64,000 nucleotides of DNA from Cyclobacteriaceae bacterium (GCA_026003355.1 BPHC01000005.1:124001-188000), one strand, 5' to 3'; numbered from the stretch's first letter, positions 16,250-26,164 are shown. A program made the numbers and translations. Notes: generated by a model from the letters alone, not told the origin.

Positions 16250-18736
16250 ATGAAAAAATTACTGCCTGTCTCTCTGGTTTTTATTCTATGCATTTCTTTT
16301 GCACAGAAAAAGAAAACCGAGGCACAACCTGCTCCACCACAAAAAGCCCCTACCGGCATTGCAGCCAGGGTTTCGGGCATGAAATACTACCCCGGCTACT
16401 TCGATTTTTATTATGATGAAAAACAGGATAAGATTTTTCTGGTAATCGATAAGTTCAACACAGAATTTCTGTATGTTAATTCACTCCCTGCCGGCATTGG
16501 CTCCAACGACATCGGGCTTGACCGCGGGCAACTGGGTGATGACCGCATCGTAAAGTTCGAACGCAGGGGGCCTAAAGTTTTGATGGTACAACCGAATTAC
16601 CGCTTCCGCGCCATCACCAACAATACCGATGAACAAAAAGCCGTAGAGCAGGCTTTTGCGCAATCGGTACTGTGGGGCTTTACGGTTACTGCCGAAGAAG
16701 AAAACAAGGTGCTGGTTGATGCAACCGATTTTTATTTTCAGGATGTGCATGATGTGATTGGAAGATTGCGCAATCAGCAACAGGGCAATTATTCGTTGGA
16801 TAAATCCCGCTCAGCGTTTTACCTGCCCCGTACAAAAAACTTTCCGCAAAACTCAGAAGTGGAGGTAACGCTCACCTTTACCGGTCAGGCAACGGGGGGC
16901 TTTATTCGCAGTGTAACGCCAACGCCCAATGCGGTTACGGTTCGGCAACATCATTCATTCGTACAACTTCCGGATGACAAGTACAAACCGCGCAAGTTTG
17001 ATCCGCGTGCCGGTTACTTTGGCACTTCTTTTTACGATTACGCCACGCCCATTCATGAGCCTGTCGAAAAGCGGTTCATCAACCGGCACCGGCTGGAAAA
17101 GAAAAATCCGGGTGCGGCCATGAGCGAACCGGTTAAACCGATCATCTACTATTTAGATCGCGGCACACCGGAGCCTATCCGTTCCGCTTTGCTGGAAGGT
17201 GCGCGTTGGTGGAACGAGGCTTTTGAAGCAGCCGGTTTCATCAATGCCTTTCGTGTTGAAATGATGCCCGAAGATGCTGACCCGATGGATGTTCGGTACA
17301 ACGTAATTCAATGGGTGCATCGTTCCACCCGCGGATGGTCGTACGGTGCTTCCGTAACCGATCCACGCACGGGCGAGATCATTAAAGGCCATGTAACGTT
17401 GGGCTCTCTCAGGGTCCGACAGGATTTTTTGATTGCCGAAGGATTGCTTGCCCCCTATGAAGAGGGCAAAACCATTCCGCCACACATGCAGGAAATGGCA
17501 CTGGCAAGGTTACGCCAACTTTCTGCACATGAAGTAGGGCATACCTTGGGGCTTGCCCATAGCTATGCTTCCAGCTCGGAAAACCTTGCTTCGGTAATGG
17601 ACTACCCCCATCCCATAGCCACTATTAAAGATGGCAAGATTGATTTAAGTAAGTCATACGATAATAAAATCGGAGCCTGGGACAAGGTGGCAATCATGTA
17701 TGGCTACTCACATTTTCCGGAGGGGACCAATGAAGATGCTGCCCTTGAAAAAATTCTGCTTGATGGCTTGAAGCAAGGCCTAACCTTTCTCTCCGATCAG
17801 GATGCCCGACCTCCAGGAGGTGCGCATCCGTTTGCCCATTTATGGGATAACGGCAAGGATGCTGCCGATGAGCTAAACCGGGTGATGCAGGTGCGTACGC
17901 TGGCACTTAAAAATTTCGGAGAGAAAAATATTCGTGAAGGAACACCCATGGCCCTGCTGGAAGAAGTACTTGTTCCGATATACTTCTTTCACCGTTATCA
18001 GGCGGAAGCCACTTCAAAAATTATTGGCGGATTAAACTACCGCTATGCTTTACGCGGAGATGGGCAGCCTGTAACCCAACTGATTCCGGCCGATCAGCAA
18101 CAAAAAGCATTAGAGGCCCTGCTCAAAACCGTTTCGCCACAAGCACTTGCTTTACCGGCAAACTTAATCGCTATTATTCCGCCTCATCCCATCGGGTATC
18201 AACGCACACGCGAAGTAATGCGCACCCGCACCGAACTTACCTTCGATCCGTTGGCGTATGCCGAAAGTGCCTCCGATATGATATTCGGATTGCTCTTTCA
18301 TCCGGCACGGGCTACCCGGCTGGTGCAGCATAATGCACTCAACAGCCAACAACCTTCCCTGGAAAGTGTAATCGATAAAATTTTTAACAGTTCATTTAAA
18401 AGTGCAAATAAAACAGGCTATGAAGGGCTATTGCAAATGACGGTTAATCACAGTGTGTTGAATAACCTGCTTAAGCTCGTCAGAAATCAGGATGCATCGA
18501 CACAGGCTCGTGCCATTGCCTCACTAAAAATCGATCAACTACAAACATGGCTGACCGAAAAAACAAAAACCATAACCAATGAAAGCTGGAAATCGCATTA
18601 CGCCTATGCATTAAGTTTAATTCAGGCGTTTCGTGAAAATACCGAGAAGTACGAAGCTGAAAATCTGTTATCGCCTCCTCCCGGCCAGCCCATCGGGACC
18701 GATGATGCATTTTGCTCCTGGTACAGCAATCGCTGA
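16250..18736 (+). CDS. exported zinc metalloprotease, DUF5117/DUF5118 type
   Basis: 828 residues with signal peptide (MKKLLPVSLVFILCISFAQ). The N-terminal half matches the DUF5118/DUF5117 region (PGYFDFYYDEKQDKIFLVI, EFLYVNSLPAGIGSNDIGLDRGQL). The catalytic motif is HEVGHTLGLAH, an extended HExxHxxGxxH zinc site of metzincin type, followed by the Met-turn region (ENLASVMDYP). Length and order match the large Bacteroidota zinc-dependent metalloproteases. Substrate unknown; periplasmic or secreted. The next gene (trmH) starts 69 bases later behind its own -7 element. Confidence 0.9.
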   Translation: MKKLLPVSLVFILCISFAQKKKTEAQPAPPQKAPTGIAARVSGMKYYPGYFDFYYDEKQDKIFLVIDKFNTEFLYVNSLPAGIGSNDIGLDRGQLGDDRIVKFERRGPKVLMVQPNYRFRAITNNTDEQKAVEQAFAQSVLWGFTVTAEEENKVLVDATDFYFQDVHDVIGRLRNQQQGNYSLDKSRSAFYLPRTKNFPQNSEVEVTLTFTGQATGGFIRSVTPTPNAVTVRQHHSFVQLPDDKYKPRKFDPRAGYFGTSFYDYATPIHEPVEKRFINRHRLEKKNPGAAMSEPVKPIIYYLDRGTPEPIRSALLEGARWWNEAFEAAGFINAFRVEMMPEDADPMDVRYNVIQWVHRSTRGWSYGASVTDPRTGEIIKGHVTLGSLRVRQDFLIAEGLLAPYEEGKTIPPHMQEMALARLRQLSAHEVGHTLGLAHSYASSSENLASVMDYPHPIATIKDGKIDLSKSYDNKIGAWDKVAIMYGYSHFPEGTNEDAALEKILLDGLKQGLTFLSDQDARPPGGAHPFAHLWDNGKDAADELNRVMQVRTLALKNFGEKNIREGTPMALLEEVLVPIYFFHRYQAEATSKIIGGLNYRYALRGDGQPVTQLIPADQQQKALEALLKTVSPQALALPANLIAIIPPHPIGYQRTREVMRTRTELTFDPLAYAESASDMIFGLLFHPARATRLVQHNALNSQQPSLESVIDKIFNSSFKSANKTGYEGLLQMTVNHSVLNNLLKLVRNQDASTQARAIASLKIDQLQTWLTEKTKTITNESWKSHYAYALSLIQAFRENTEKYEAENLLSPPPGQPIGTDDAFCSWYSNR

Positions 18737-18738
18737 TT

Positions 18739-18792
18739 AACAAAGCGGTTAGAGGCATAAAAGCCCTGCTGTGCCTGTGCGCCGGCTTTGTT
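18739..18792 (+). repeat. nested inverted repeat before trmH
   Basis: AACAAAGC (18739-18746) is the perfect complement of GCTTTGTT (18785-18792), with an inner AGGCA/TGCCT pair in the loop. It ends two bases before the trmH -7 element. It may form the 3' end of the upstream transcript or an operator; no long T run follows. Confidence 0.5.
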
Positions 18793-18793
18793 A

Positions 18794-18801
18794 TACCTTT
18801 G
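18794..18801 (+). promoter_or_regulatory. -7 element TACCTTTG abutting the TrmH-family gene
   Basis: An exact TAnnTTTG element ends four bases before ATG 18806. It implies an almost leaderless mRNA and supports that start over the upstream in-frame ATG at 18788. Confidence 0.6.
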
Positions 18802-18805
18802 CACC

Positions 18806-19348
18806 ATGCGCAAACTCAAACTGGAGGAGCTGAAACGCCTATCCGTGGAAGACTTCCGGACCTCGGAAAAGCTGCCGGTTTGCATTGTATTGGATAATAT
18901 CCGTTCGCTGCACAATGTGGGTTCGGTTTTTCGCACAGCCGACGCTTTTCGGGCCGAAAAGATTTTTCTTACCGGCATTACGGGCACCCCGCCGCACCGC
19001 GAAATACATAAAACCGCACTGGGGGCTACCGAATCGGTTAGCTGGCACTATGAAGAGCGGCCCGAGACGGCAGTGGCAACTTTAAAACAGGCCGGCTACA
19101 CCGTGGTGGTAGCCGAGCAAACCGACTGCAGCGTGTCCCTTCACCAATTTGCACCCGCGCCGGCGCAAAAAATAGCCCTTGTTTTGGGCAACGAAATTCA
19201 CGGGGTGAGCGAAGCCGTCATATCGCTGGCCGATGTGGCTGTTGAGATACCGCAGCTGGGCACCAAACATTCGCTTAATGTGTCGGTATGTGCGGGTATT
19301 ATACTATGGGAGCTGGTGCGGAAGCTTAAATTTGCAGGCCCCGTTTAG
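18806..19348 (+). CDS. TrmH-family RNA 2'-O-methyltransferase
   Basis: 180 residues. SPOUT motif 1 is LDNIRSLHNVGSVFRTADAF, motif 2 is ALVLGNEIHGVSE and motif 3 is IPQLGTKHSLNVSVCAGI; together these form the deep trefoil knot that binds S-adenosylmethionine. Ribose methylation of tRNA or rRNA is the expected activity; the exact nucleotide cannot be told from sequence, and the short N-terminus argues against RlmB. Its stop is 18 bases before the purM-like gene. Confidence 0.9.
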   Translation: MRKLKLEELKRLSVEDFRTSEKLPVCIVLDNIRSLHNVGSVFRTADAFRAEKIFLTGITGTPPHREIHKTALGATESVSWHYEERPETAVATLKQAGYTVVVAEQTDCSVSLHQFAPAPAQKIALVLGNEIHGVSEAVISLADVAVEIPQLGTKHSLNVSVCAGIILWELVRKLKFAGPV

Positions 19349-19366
19349 CTGTACCATATTTGCGTT

Positions 19367-20530
19367 ATGTCCGACCGTTACCAGCAGCGGGGGGTATCTT
19401 CCGGAAAAGAAGAAGTACACCGCGCCATCCGCCAGCTCGACAAAGGATTGTTTCCGGGGGCGTTCTGCAAAATTACAGAAGATTACCTGTGTGGCGATCC
19501 GCACAGTTGTGTGGTAATGCATGCCGATGGCGCCGGAACCAAGTCATCACTGGCCTACATCTACTGGAAAGAAACGGGCGATTTGTCGGTATGGAAGGGC
19601 ATTGCCCAGGATGCGGTTATTATGAACGTAGACGACCTGCTTTGTGTGGGTGTTGCATCAAACATACTGTTATCATCCACCATTGGCCGGAACAAAAGCC
19701 ACATACCGGGCGAGGTTATTTCGGCCCTGATCAACGGCACCGAGGAGGTGCTGGAAATGCTGCGCAGCCATGGTTTGAACATTTACAGCACGGGGGGCGA
19801 AACAGCCGATGTGGGTGACCTGGTGCGCACCGTTATAGTTGACAGTACCGTACTGGCCCGCATGCCCCGCAGCGAAGTTATTGATAACACCCGCATACGA
19901 GCCGGAGACGTAATTGTTGGGCTGGCCTCATACGGCAAAGCCATTTACGAAACCGAATACAACAGCGGTATAGGCAGCAACGGCCTCACTTCTGCACGCC
20001 ATGATTTGCTGCAACGTGAATATGCAGCCAAATACCCCGAGTCGTTCGACCCCGGCATGCCGGCCCATCTGGCCTATACGGGTCGTTACCGAATTACCGA
20101 TACACTGCCCGGCCACGAACTGAACATGGGCAAAATGATACTTTCGCCCACCCGCACCTATGCGCCCGTTATGCTGGCTATTTTCCGTGAGCTGCGCGGG
20201 CATATCCACGGTCTGGTACACTGCAGTGGCGGCGGGCAGACCAAAGTGCTGCACTTTGTTAACCACCTGCACATTATCAAGGACCGGCTGTTTGAGGTGC
20301 CCCCTCTGTTCAGGCTTATTCAGCAAGAAACACAAACACCATGGAAAGAAATGTACCGTGTGTTTAACATGGGCCACCGCATGGAAATATATCTGGAAGA
20401 ACACTACGCCCGCCAGGTAATTGATATTTCAAAGAGCTTTGGTGTAGATGCCCAGATTATTGGACACGTTGAACCTGCTGATTCAAAAAAGCTTACAATT
20501 AAAATTGAACAGCAAACATTGGTATACTAA
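19367..20530 (+). CDS. purM: phosphoribosylformylglycinamidine cyclo-ligase (AIR synthase), Bacteroidota type
   Basis: 387 residues. PurM/AIRS features are the N-terminal ATP-binding glycine motif (DGAGTKSSLAY), the KGIAQDAVIMNVDDLLCVGV segment, a second domain with RAGDVIVGLASYG and LHFSGGG-like HCSGGGQTK, and the C-terminal MYRVFNMGHRMEIYL. It catalyses ATP-dependent closure of the imidazole ring in purine synthesis. The sequence is of the divergent form typical for Bacteroidota, longer than the E. coli enzyme (345). An imperfect -7 (CATATTTG, 19355-19362) lies four bases upstream of the ATG. Confidence 0.85.
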   Translation: MSDRYQQRGVSSGKEEVHRAIRQLDKGLFPGAFCKITEDYLCGDPHSCVVMHADGAGTKSSLAYIYWKETGDLSVWKGIAQDAVIMNVDDLLCVGVASNILLSSTIGRNKSHIPGEVISALINGTEEVLEMLRSHGLNIYSTGGETADVGDLVRTVIVDSTVLARMPRSEVIDNTRIRAGDVIVGLASYGKAIYETEYNSGIGSNGLTSARHDLLQREYAAKYPESFDPGMPAHLAYTGRYRITDTLPGHELNMGKMILSPTRTYAPVMLAIFRELRGHIHGLVHCSGGGQTKVLHFVNHLHIIKDRLFEVPPLFRLIQQETQTPWKEMYRVFNMGHRMEIYLEEHYARQVIDISKSFGVDAQIIGHVEPADSKKLTIKIEQQTLVY

Positions 20531-20571
20531 ACGCCTTGCCGGCATCAGGCATAAAAGGCCGGGTGTTTTTT

Positions 20572-21048
20572 ATGATTGATATTAAATACAACTGGTTGTT
20601 CCCTTGGCCCTACCGGCTGGTAACGGTGTGCGTGCCGGTTTATGGAATATTTGTCCGGCCTGACAGTTTGTTGATTATACTTGCTCTTGGCATATTTTGT
20701 GCGCTTGCCCTCACTGCCCATGAAGGCACAGAAATAAATACCATAACCCGCACGTATCGTGAATATACTTCGTTTTTGTTCTTTAAAACCGGAAAGTTTA
20801 CGGCCTACAACGCTATCGAAAAAATTTTTATAAATACTTCCAGGGAAAGCGAAAAAATGTACACCGCACACACCCTGCATGCGGCTGTATTTTCCAGTGT
20901 ATATTACAATGCCTGGCTGAAAATGGATGACGGACAAAAAATTTTGCTTAAAAAGAGCAAAGACAAACAAAAACTAAAGGAAGTCCTCACACCTTTATGC
21001 CAGGCCGCTGATTTGAAGGTTGTTGATGATACCGGACAGAAGAATTAA
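20572..21048 (+). CDS. small membrane protein of unknown function
   Basis: 158 residues starting at MIDIKYNWLFPWPYRL. Two closely spaced hydrophobic helices (about 12-28 and 30-48: LVTVCVPVYGIFV, SLLIILALGIFCALAL) are followed by a cytoplasmic or periplasmic beta-rich domain with a YFFKTGKFTAYNAIEKIFIN-like strand, which resembles the pleckstrin-like membrane proteins described in various bacteria. No catalytic residues are visible. It lies 41 bases after the purM-like gene and 21 bases before the thioesterase. I do not recognise the family. Confidence 0.6.
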   Translation: MIDIKYNWLFPWPYRLVTVCVPVYGIFVRPDSLLIILALGIFCALALTAHEGTEINTITRTYREYTSFLFFKTGKFTAYNAIEKIFINTSRESEKMYTAHTLHAAVFSSVYYNAWLKMDDGQKILLKKSKDKQKLKEVLTPLCQAADLKVVDDTGQKN

Positions 21049-21069
21049 GCCTGCTTGCTATATTTACCT

Positions 21070-21495
21070 ATGCAAAATTTCAAACACCGCGTTCCTATTC
21101 AAATTCGATTTAAGGATATAGACCGGATGGGCCATGTAAACAACGCCAATTACCTTACCTACATTGAGCTGGCACGGGTAAAGTACTTTGAAGAAGTGGT
21201 GCGGCTGGATAAAAAGTGGAGCCCGGAAATAGGTATCATTCTGGCCCGGATTGAGGTTGATTTCAAGGCACCCTTGTTCCTGCACGATACCGTATATGTT
21301 TACACACGGTGTTCGCGTATAGGCACCAAAAGCCTTACGCTGGACTGGGCGGTAGTGCGGCAGAAGGAAACCCGTGAAGAGGTGGTGGCTTCAGGCATAG
21401 CCGTGCTGGTGTGCTACGATTACCGCCATGAGCAAACCATACCCGTTCCGGAAGCACACCGCAGGGCCATCGAACAATTTGAAGGCATTACCTAA
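21070..21495 (+). CDS. acyl-CoA thioesterase, 4HBT family
   Basis: 141 residues. The hotdog-fold signature RFKDIDRMGHVNNANYLTYIELARVKYF includes the D-x-x-G-H-V-N-N active-site region typical of 4-hydroxybenzoyl-CoA thioesterase/YbgC-like enzymes. They hydrolyse acyl-CoA thioesters; the substrate range here is unknown. A near-consensus -7 (TATATTTA, 21059-21066) sits three bases before the ATG. Confidence 0.9.
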   Translation: MQNFKHRVPIQIRFKDIDRMGHVNNANYLTYIELARVKYFEEVVRLDKKWSPEIGIILARIEVDFKAPLFLHDTVYVYTRCSRIGTKSLTLDWAVVRQKETREEVVASGIAVLVCYDYRHEQTIPVPEAHRRAIEQFEGIT

Positions 21496-21768
21496 CCGGC
21501 CCGAAGGGCACCGTAACCTGCCGGCGTGCTGTATTGCCTAACCACCAGCGGCTCATGCCAGGTACACCAATAAAACATTACTTTCTCACCAATGGGCTTC
21601 AGCAAGCCTGTAAGCTGCTTAGCTTCAACGCCTTAATTGGGCGGTATGAAAAAATTATGGATGCTGGAGTGCGCTGCAGGGCTCACCGCCGTTGCCTACG
21701 CCCCTGGGGCAACTTATTTGGTACGGATTGGTCTTACCGCCGTTGGGATGATGAGCCCTGAAGGGCTG
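21496..21768. other. non-coding gap with no clear feature
   Basis: 273 bases between the thioesterase and the convergent lipoprotein gene. A 70-codon plus-strand frame runs from 21637 into the lipoprotein gene but has no signal of being real. A perfect short hairpin AGCCC-TGAA-GGGCT (21754-21767) sits just outside the lipoprotein stop codon without a T run. The 10-mer ACCGCCGTTG occurs twice. Nothing else is visible. Confidence 0.6.
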
Positions 21769-22653
21769 TTACCTTCCTTTCCGAAGGCTGAACGGCGTGA
21801 AGGTATAACCCTTCATCCGGCTTCCGGAGGGCGGAACATCAAGCGGTGAAAATGAATGAAAGTTATTGCCCGACTTTACAAAAGTCTGCGCCACATGAAA
21901 GCTGCTGGTCTGGTCCCAGCGGTTCAGGTTGGCCAGCGTATAGGTTCCGTTAAAGCGGGCCACAATGCTGTCGTTGTTAATGGTGCCTTTCTGGGCGCGG
22001 AATTTTACGGTAAAGTTCAACGGATTGGCCGTTCCCGAAAAATAATTGTAACCCACTCCGTAAACGCCATCCGGAAACAGGGCTGATTCATTTCGCACCG
22101 ACAGGGCCTCAAAAACATTGCCGATCTGCACCGCAGAGGCCACCAGTTCAAAGTTCGATGAACCCGGCGGGTTTTCGCGCCACAAAAAAAGGTCCATGTC
22201 CACATCACCTGCGCTGCCATTGCCTGCATCCCAGGTTAATTCCACCCGCAGGCCGGGCCTGGCATCTTCGTCATAATCCTTTACCCTGAGTGTCATGGTT
22301 TGCTTTCCGCCAAGCTTTGCCGGTCCTGTAATGCCCGTTAATGTAACAATAAGGGTATCGCCCGGGTCATACACCTCATCATCAATTACGGTAATATACA
22401 CCCCTGCCGGAATGAGCTGATAGGTAAACTCATCGGTCTGCAGGGTGCCGTCAAAAGCCACCTGGGTTTCGGCCCCCTGCGGCAACGACCGGTTGTAATA
22501 CAGGGTATAGCTAAAACCCTCCGTAACCGTTCCGGTGGAGCTCAGAAATTCAATGGTTGCAATTCCGTCATCGCTTCCGCAGGAAGCACAAAAAAGCAAG
22601 GCAGCCCATACCGGCACAGAAACAATCCCTGCAGGCAGTTTTCTCATAGTCAT
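21769..22653 (-). CDS. lipoprotein with Calx-beta-like domain
   Basis: 294 residues from ATG 22653 (MTMRKLPAG; ATG 22647 is also possible). The N-terminus ends in a lipobox (LLFCASC) followed by GSDDG, so the mature protein is lipidated. Residues about 30-140 look like a Calx-beta-type beta sandwich (STGTVTEGFSYTLYYNRSLPQGAETQVAF ... VTLTGITGPAKLG). A second domain begins at LRVELTWDAGNGSAGDVDMDLFLWRE, with acidic D-V-D-M-D residues that may bind calcium. Probably a surface or periplasmic structural protein. Divergent from the S9 peptidase gene at 22771. Confidence 0.72.
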   Translation of the reverse strand: MTMRKLPAGIVSVPVWAALLFCASCGSDDGIATIEFLSSTGTVTEGFSYTLYYNRSLPQGAETQVAFDGTLQTDEFTYQLIPAGVYITVIDDEVYDPGDTLIVTLTGITGPAKLGGKQTMTLRVKDYDEDARPGLRVELTWDAGNGSAGDVDMDLFLWRENPPGSSNFELVASAVQIGNVFEALSVRNESALFPDGVYGVGYNYFSGTANPLNFTVKFRAQKGTINNDSIVARFNGTYTLANLNRWDQTSSFHVAQTFVKSGNNFHSFSPLDVPPSGSRMKGYTFTPFSLRKGR

Positions 22654-22770
22654 TTCAGCCAAAGCGTGCAAAAATAACCATTCAATCTTATAAATCGGCC
22701 CTGCATTTAAAAACCACATTCTGGCAAGGTCTGTAATGCTTAAGTTTAGGGCAATTAAACTCATTAACGC

Positions 22771-25596
22771 ATGCGCCTGCTTTACATTGTTGCCCTGCTG
22801 TTTCAGTTTTCAGTGTACGGCCAGAAGAAAAAAGTGTCACCGCCCCCCGGGCAGGTGCCGCTTACCCACGCGGTGTACGACAGCTGGAAGGAAATTCCCT
22901 ACCGTGCACTTACTCCCGATGGTGCCTATGCCGTTTACCTCATCAACCCCCAGGATGGCGATGGCAAAGCCGTTTTTCATAACCTGAATACCAACATTCA
23001 GGATTCCGTGCAGCGTGCTGCCGGCATTTCCATTACCTGGGACAGCCGCCATGCCATTTTTAAAATAAAGCCGCAAAAGAACCTGGTGCAGGAACTGCGC
23101 CGGCAGAAAAAGAAAAAGGACGACCTGCCCAAAGATTCACTGGGTATTTACCATTTTGCCAGCCGTAAAACCGAAAAAATTCCCGATGTAAGGTCGTTTA
23201 AAATTCCGGAAAAAGCAGGGGGCTGGATGGCTTACCAAACCGAACCCCCGAAAGAAACCAAATCATCTGCCGCAAAACCCGACAGCGCCCGCAGCAACGG
23301 CAATAAACCGGCAGCGGCCAAAAAACAAAACGACAACAACGGTTACACGCTGGTACTGCGCAACCTTGGCAATGGCACGGAAACCAGCTTTCCGTTTGTA
23401 AAAGACTATCAGTTCGATAAAAACGGAAACAGCCTGTTGTTTTACTCAACCGGAAACAATCAGGACTTTAAGCCCGGAGTGTATCAGTACAATTTAGCCC
23501 GGCCGGAATTGCAGCTTCTCTATGAAGCACACCCCAAATACAACATCAAAGGCCTTTCTGTAACCGATGACGGCAGCCAGGTGGCCTTCCTGGCCGATAC
23601 CGATACCACCAAAGCCCGTATCAGGCATTTTGTGCTGTACCACTGGAAGCAGGGCGACATGGCCGCCCGTGTGCGTGCCACCGACCAAAGTGCGGGCATC
23701 CCTTCGGGTTGGCTGATCAGCGAACACCATAATCCGTATTTTTCCGAAGACGGAACCAGGTTGTTTATTGGCACCGCTCCCCCGCCAATTCTTCCCGACA
23801 CTACCCTGCTACCGGAAGAAACCGTTAACGTAGAGGTGTGGACATGGAAAGACGACTACATTTATCCGCAGCAAAACCGGCAGCTGGAACAGGACCGCAA
23901 GCGCTCCTATCTGGCCGTGTTGCACTTAAACAACAACAACCTTGTACAACTGGCCGGTACCGACATGCCATCGGTAGACACCGGAAACGAAGGAAATGCC
24001 CCGGTAGCACTTGCAGCAAACGAAAAACCCTACCTTATTATGCGCACCTGGGATACAGATGTATATAAAGATCTTACTCTGGTTAATCTTAACACCGGTG
24101 AACGCGAAGTAATAGGTAAAAAAATCAAAGGCTTTGCCCGACTTTCGCCAATGGCAAAATACGTGTTATGGTACAGCAACCCCGATACCGCCTGGTATTG
24201 CTATTCCGTTTCCGGGAAAACAACGGTTAAACTTAACCAAAACCTGCCTGTATCTTTTGCCGATGAAGAAGACGACCACCCCTACTATCCGACAACCTAT
24301 GGGTATGCCGGCTTTACAAAAGGAGACGGGGCTGTGCTGATTTATGACCGCTATGATATATGGCTGTTCGACCCCGAAAACAAAAAAGCTCCGGTTAACC
24401 TTACCCGCATAGGCCGGACAGAAAAAACGCGCTTCAGGTATGTGCGGCTCGATCCCGAAGAGCGTTTTATCGACACCAATCAGGATATTTACCTTACTGC
24501 CTTTAACGAGGTAACGCGCGAGTCGGGCTTTTACCGGTATTCGTTTAAAGACAACAAGCTTACGCGCCTGATGATGGGCCCCTACCTGGCCGGCTCACTT
24601 ATCAAAGCCAGGCAGGCCAACCGCTTTATGTTTACGCGCGAGACCTTCAGCGAATTTCCGGATTTGTGGGTAAGCGATGCCTCCTTTTCAGCTCCCCGTA
24701 AAATTACGCTGGCCAATCCGCAGATGAGCCGCTACCGCTGGGGTACGGCCGAACTGGTAAAGTGGACATCGGCAGATAACATTCCGCTGGAAGGCATTTT
24801 ATACAAGCCCGATGGCTTTGACCCGAACAGAAAGTACCCCATGATGGTGTACTTCTATGAGCGCAATTCCGATAACCTGCATCGCCATATTGCCCCGGCC
24901 CCCATACGGTCGGCCATAAACTATACCATGTACGTAAGCAACGGATACCTGGTATTTGTACCCGATGTGGTGTACAAAACGGGCTATCCAGGCGAAAGCG
25001 CCATGAACTGCATTATGCCGGGCATTACAGCCCTTATAGCCCGCGGGTTTGTAGATGAAAAACGCATTGGCATTCAGGGACACAGCTGGGGCGGTTATCA
25101 GGTGGCCTATATGATAACCCGCACCAACCTGTTCCGCGCGGCCGAAGCAGGTGCACCCGTGGTGAACATGATCAGCGCTTATGGCGGAGTGCGCTGGGAA
25201 AGCGGGCTAAGCCGGATGTTTCAGTACGAACAGTCGCAGAGCCGCATTGGCGGCACGCTGTGGGAAAAACCCCTGCACTACATCGAAAACTCACCTATCT
25301 TTTTTGCCGATAAGGTGCAAACTCCCCTGTTGATGATGCACAACGATGCCGATGGTGCCGTGCCCTGGTACCAGGGCATTGAATATTACATGGCCCTGCG
25401 CAGGCTGGGCAAACCCGTGTGGATGCTGAACTACAACAACCAGGGCCACGGCCTCACCCAACGGCAGGACCGAACCGACTTTGCCAAACGCATGATGCAG
25501 TTTTTTGACCACTATCTGAAAGACGCCCCCATGCCCGAATGGATGGTTCGCGGAGTACCTGCGCTGGAAAAAGGAATCCGCCAGGGAATTGAATAA
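22771..25596 (+). CDS. exported S9 family prolyl-oligopeptidase-type peptidase, large
   Basis: 941 residues with signal peptide (MRLLYIVALLFQFSVYGQ). A long N-terminal propeller (to about 690) is followed by the alpha/beta hydrolase domain. The catalytic serine lies in GHSWGGYQV (GxSxGG), the aspartate in MHNDADGAVPW and the histidine in NQGHGLTQ. An insertion rich in Ala, Lys, Asn and Ser (KSSAAKPDSARSNGNKPAAA, about residues 165-190) is a low-complexity linker. Such enzymes cleave short peptides in the periplasm. A TAAGTTTA (22741-22748) near-consensus -7 lies 22 bases before the ATG. Confidence 0.9.
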   Translation: MRLLYIVALLFQFSVYGQKKKVSPPPGQVPLTHAVYDSWKEIPYRALTPDGAYAVYLINPQDGDGKAVFHNLNTNIQDSVQRAAGISITWDSRHAIFKIKPQKNLVQELRRQKKKKDDLPKDSLGIYHFASRKTEKIPDVRSFKIPEKAGGWMAYQTEPPKETKSSAAKPDSARSNGNKPAAAKKQNDNNGYTLVLRNLGNGTETSFPFVKDYQFDKNGNSLLFYSTGNNQDFKPGVYQYNLARPELQLLYEAHPKYNIKGLSVTDDGSQVAFLADTDTTKARIRHFVLYHWKQGDMAARVRATDQSAGIPSGWLISEHHNPYFSEDGTRLFIGTAPPPILPDTTLLPEETVNVEVWTWKDDYIYPQQNRQLEQDRKRSYLAVLHLNNNNLVQLAGTDMPSVDTGNEGNAPVALAANEKPYLIMRTWDTDVYKDLTLVNLNTGEREVIGKKIKGFARLSPMAKYVLWYSNPDTAWYCYSVSGKTTVKLNQNLPVSFADEEDDHPYYPTTYGYAGFTKGDGAVLIYDRYDIWLFDPENKKAPVNLTRIGRTEKTRFRYVRLDPEERFIDTNQDIYLTAFNEVTRESGFYRYSFKDNKLTRLMMGPYLAGSLIKARQANRFMFTRETFSEFPDLWVSDASFSAPRKITLANPQMSRYRWGTAELVKWTSADNIPLEGILYKPDGFDPNRKYPMMVYFYERNSDNLHRHIAPAPIRSAINYTMYVSNGYLVFVPDVVYKTGYPGESAMNCIMPGITALIARGFVDEKRIGIQGHSWGGYQVAYMITRTNLFRAAEAGAPVVNMISAYGGVRWESGLSRMFQYEQSQSRIGGTLWEKPLHYIENSPIFFADKVQTPLLMMHNDADGAVPWYQGIEYYMALRRLGKPVWMLNYNNQGHGLTQRQDRTDFAKRMMQFFDHYLKDAPMPEWMVRGVPALEKGIRQGIE

Positions 25597-25666
25597 TTTA
25601 AACTCAATGATGACTTAAATTGTTTATCGGGAAAAAACCTGAAATCTTAACAAAAACCAAACCATT

Positions 25667-26164
25667 ATGGCTCAAACACGACTTGGCGAAAACATCGTAA
25701 ACACAGCAGGCAATCTTCCTGAAACCGGCAAACCCGCCCCGGCATTTGTACTTACCGGAAACGACATGAAAGACATACCGCTAAGCCAGTTTACCGGTAA
25801 AAAAGTGGTATTGAATATTTTTCCGAGTATTGATACAGGCGTGTGTGCCGCTTCGGTACGCGAGTTCAATAAGCGCGCCTCGGGTTTGCAAAACACCGTG
25901 GTGCTGTGTATATCCAAAGACCTGCCCTTTGCTATGAAACGGTTTTGCGGTGCCGAAGGCATAAGCAACGTTGTAACGGCCTCCGACTTTCGGAATCGTG
26001 GCTTTGCCAAAGCCTACGGCGTGGAAATGGTTGATGGCCCACTGGCCGGCTTACTGGCCCGTGCGGTGGTGGTAATTGACGAAACCGGTGTGGTAAAATA
26101 TACCGAACTGGTTCCGGCCATTGGCCAGGAGCCAGCCTACGAGGCTGCACTGGCTGCCCTTTGA
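25667..26164 (+). CDS. tpx: thiol peroxidase Tpx
   Basis: 165 residues, normal for atypical 2-Cys Tpx. The peroxidatic Cys is in the [16 protein letters not shown] segment (about residue 61) and the resolving Cys in RFCGAEGI (about 95). The [24 protein letters not shown] opening is typical. It reduces hydroperoxides using thioredoxin. A perfect 14-bp hairpin follows and separates it from the convergent M14 gene. Confidence 0.95.
   Translation: MAQTRLGENIVNTAGNLPETGKPAPAFVLTGNDMKDIPLSQFTGKKVVLNIFPSIDTGVCAASVREFNKRASGLQNTVVLCISKDLPFAMKRFCGAEGISNVVTASDFRNRGFAKAYGVEMVDGPLAGLLARAVVVIDETGVVKYTELVPAIGQEPAYEAALAAL

Noticed and set aside
20535-20571. Weak hairpin CCGGC/GCCGG before the 20,572 gene as a terminator
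   Set aside because: Only five paired bases with a 13-base loop; not enough to call a terminator despite the T run.
21637-21849. 70-codon plus-strand frame in the gap at 21.6 kb
   Set aside because: It runs into the lipoprotein gene on the other strand and has no recognisable features.
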